This document shows, piece by piece, positions 61,357 to 64,000 of a stretch of 64,000 nucleotides of DNA. The stretch spans positions 15,899,501 to 15,963,500 of the forward strand of contig NC_044581.1 in assembly GCF_901933205.1 (NCBI RefSeq), written 5' to 3'. Made by a program: the position numbers and the translations under genes. Position 1 is the stretch's first letter. Each line of letters opens with the position of its first letter. Origin of the DNA: Camarhynchus parvulus (Eukaryota; Chordata; Aves; Passeriformes; Thraupidae). The notes beneath the pieces are model-generated. The model had not been told where the DNA came from and ran no database searches. It saw nothing but the letters and a program-made list of their open reading frames with translations.

Positions 61357-64000
61357 CTGAAATAAATGATTCCGCTTTCCTTATCAGAATATACTATATA
61401 AACATAAATATTCTCATTGCTTTAGAGCTGCATCCAGACTAGGATGGGATTGTGGGTTTTTTTATTTACACCACTACAGTAGAACTTGTGCATGCAGACA
61501 GAATTGTGGTTTCTCTTGAAGTGCTTACGAGGCCCTCTGGAAGTGCCCTGTCTGATAAGAAATATCTTGCAAAAGCCAGAGTTGCTGTGCTGCAGTGGCA
61601 CTGGGGTTTTGGCTCCCAACTCGACACCTCATTCCATTTGCTTTCAGACAACCAGACCATTCAGAGCATAAACATCCTTTGGTAAAAGGCTTTTTTCAGT
61701 TTCTCCACAGAGACTCTTCAAGGTAAAACTCTGTTTCCTTCAGAGACAGTTCTACCTTTATATGTTCCTCTAAACTGGCTCAGGAAAAGCCTTCATACAG
61801 CTGTTTTTTCCTCTCCATTCTCAGCCACCCCTGGGTTTATGGAAAGAACATGCAATGGGGCACAGAGTATGAGAAGCCATTGTGAGATGAGGACTGGATG
61901 CTGAGCTCCTGAAATAGGTCTGGCTGCAGATGTACAACAGCACTTGTAAAAAATAGCTTTAAAAGAGATTTAGTGCTGCAGTCTGTTGGGAAGTGAACTG
62001 CTCACACATTGCCAGTAGATTGTCTGTGTTTTACTGAGACCTACAGTCCCCTTGTGCTCCAGAGCTAGCTGTGCTGTGGGATGTTTCACCAAATGGGAAA
62101 TGGATGGGCTCTATCTGCTCCTGGAATCAGAGCAAACTGTTCTTCTTGCACCATTTCAGTTCTAGAAAATTCAGCTCAGCTTTAGGAAAATGAAGCCATT
62201 TATTTGGTGAGTAGGTGAGTAATTATTTTCCCCTTCTACTGAGAGTATAAAGAGAAAATTAAAACATCAGAGCTGTTGCCAGACGAGGAATTGCAAGTGA
62301 GGCACTCTGAAGAGCCAGGATGATCAATAAAAGTAGATAACAGAAGGTTAGTAAAAGGTTTAACACAAAGGTTAGTAAAAGGCTTATCACCTCCAATACA
62401 TCAGGTTTTATGACTGTCTTGGGTAAATGGGACCCACTACTTGATTTTTATTTTTTTTCAATTTAAGGTAGTAAATTTTGCAAACTCTCCTAATCAAGGA
62501 TTATGTAGTGCTTGGAAAATTACTGTATGCTTGGTTTCTTTGGCCTTGAAAAGTCTTGCAAAGCCTTTCTTAAGGATTTGATCTCAGTTCTAAGAGGCAT
62601 GAGGCAGGATCATGGCTGACATCCCAACACCAGAGTTATTTTGGAGAAATTTGTACAAACAAACTGTGTTTAGAGAAGTGAAGGGCTAGCCTTATGGTAT
62701 GTGAGGTTTTTTGAAACCTGTTAAAGATATTTTGGGGTTTTACCATTGATTCGAGTTTTTTTCTGTCAGGCTAATTTGGTGTTTTGAAAGGAAATTTGCT
62801 GGGCACAAGTGATCTGCTCTGTCTAACAGAATTAAAGGTGGTTCCAGGTTTATTGCAGGACCAGACTGCCCACCAGTGACCTGCACTGAGTGTCACTGAG
62901 TTCTGAAATGAGGACAGTCATGTCTTCTTTAGATATGGGATTCTGCTCTCCCAAGCACATGCCTTACCTTGGCACTGTGGACTGTTCCTGACTGATCAAT
63001 AAATCTTCTTCTCAATGTGGTATTTGAGCTGTTACTGCCTACAGGTCCAGTGCTTTTCAGTTCCCATGCTGTAAATACAAGTTAAAAAAAATTGAGATAT
63101 AATAGTGTATGTGAACTGAAAAGATGAATCAGGGAAGTATTTTGAGCTTCTGGAATAAATGCTTTTTTGTATCTCTTATTTTGGGGTCTTTGTCACAAAG
63201 CATCTCACAGCTGGTCTCAGCAAGCAGAGAGGAGGGGAAATGGTTTGCAAAATGCAGCAGAAAGGCTTGTCTTACATCTACCACACATATTTAAGACAAA
63301 TAGCATCATCTTGTCTATGTGACCAAATCATCTCACCTGTATTCCTGTCCTTCTCTTGCAATGGCATTGGATGTGTATTTACAGCAGAGAAAACACAGCT
63401 GGTCCAGGCCAGAGAGATCAGAATGCAGAAGAGATTCACCAAACATACACAAAGGAGGGAAAAGGCACTGAGCTCTTCTTCAGGTTTTCTGTCCAATGCA
63501 CTCTGCACTGGCACAGGTCCTTTCTCATGGTGTTCAGGTACTTCAAAGGAATGACAGAGTTGACAAATCTTTTTTCCTTCAGGCCTTTAGCTGCAAAGAC
63601 AAGAAAGTGCACAGTGTTTTTCTGCCTGTCATTGCCTGTTTTTTTAGTCAGGAAGGACCCCAAAGAAATAGGTGCTTATTTAGAGATAAATGTTTTGCTG
63701 GATATGTGAAATGTGCACAGAGAGCAAACCACAATCCCTCTCAAAAAAGGGACCTTTTACAGATCAGCTGATTCTGGCATCTCTAAAGATAAGGGAGTCT
63801 AGGAGAAAATTTAAATCAGTTTCTTTGCAGTCCAGGTGCAAATAGAAGAGTTGAATGGTGTCTTTTAAAATGCTCCTCCTGTGGACTTGGCAAAGTTTCC
63901 ATGCTGGAAATTCCTGGCAGCAACTCAGCTCTTTTAGCCCTCAGGATATGTGAGAATGTATCTCTTTCTCTTTTGTAAACACAAATTACCTGTTGTGCTA
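61357..64000. other. Right end of window, no secure gene
   Basis: Contains an interval open on both strands (about 61466–61660) and a hydrophobic minus-strand frame ending in a good donor near 63337. At about 62345–62390 the phrase 'aaggttagtaaaagg' occurs twice in tandem. No recognised family or repeat. Confidence 0.4.

Noticed and set aside
1..64000. CRISPR arrays, operons, bacterial insertion sequences, tRNA or rRNA genes
   Set aside because: No regularly spaced repeats, no bacterial signals and no recognisable tRNA or rRNA sequence were seen in this vertebrate nuclear DNA.

Overview
The window is a piece of a bird nuclear genome. The evidence is spliced vertebrate genes with GT/AG introns, several copies of the avian CR1 retroposon with their usual 3' ends, CpG-island promoters, and a gene order matching the ANKRD27–RGS9BP–NUDT19–TDRD12 block of amniotes. 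The species cannot be fixed from sequence alone. Nothing prokaryotic is present.

Layout: 1–1450 is AT-rich sequence with no recognised gene. A CpG island at about 1450–2480 looks bidirectional: RGS9BP (single-exon CDS 2498–3211, + strand) on one side, and by synteny the 5' end of ANKRD27 on the other (inferred only). From 3.8 to 14 kb is intergenic DNA with three CR1 copies. NUDT19 (+, three coding exons 14183–18093, 372 aa) starts in a second CpG island. TDRD12 (+, 31 coding exons 22523–43370, reconstructed in one open frame of 1,248 codons) starts downstream of a third CpG island at 20.75–21.35 kb. A GC-rich zone of 44.5–47.9 kb follows, then AT-rich intergenic DNA. CLEC3A (-, three coding exons 58639–53754, 195 aa) comes next. 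The last 5 kb contains an unrecognised, well-spliced minus-strand exon with hydrophobic segments (61055–61356).

The genes do not form one pathway. RGS9BP anchors the RGS9 GTPase-activating complex in photoreceptors. NUDT19 is a peroxisomal CoA diphosphatase. TDRD12 is a germline piRNA-pathway Tudor protein with a helicase-like core that lacks key ATPase motifs. CLEC3A is a secreted cartilage C-type lectin. In humans the first three lie on chromosome 19q13 and CLEC3A on 16q23, so the TDRD12–CLEC3A interval contains a synteny junction relative to mammals, and the GC-rich zone sits there.

I found no evidence for a wholly new biological system. The most unusual items are: a diverged ~0.5 kb copy of TDRD12 exon 17/intron 17 sequence placed just upstream of the TDRD12 promoter; a tandemly duplicated promoter block; a short uORF closed by the first splice junction; the GC-rich island at the synteny junction; and the unidentified membrane-protein-like exon near 61 kb.
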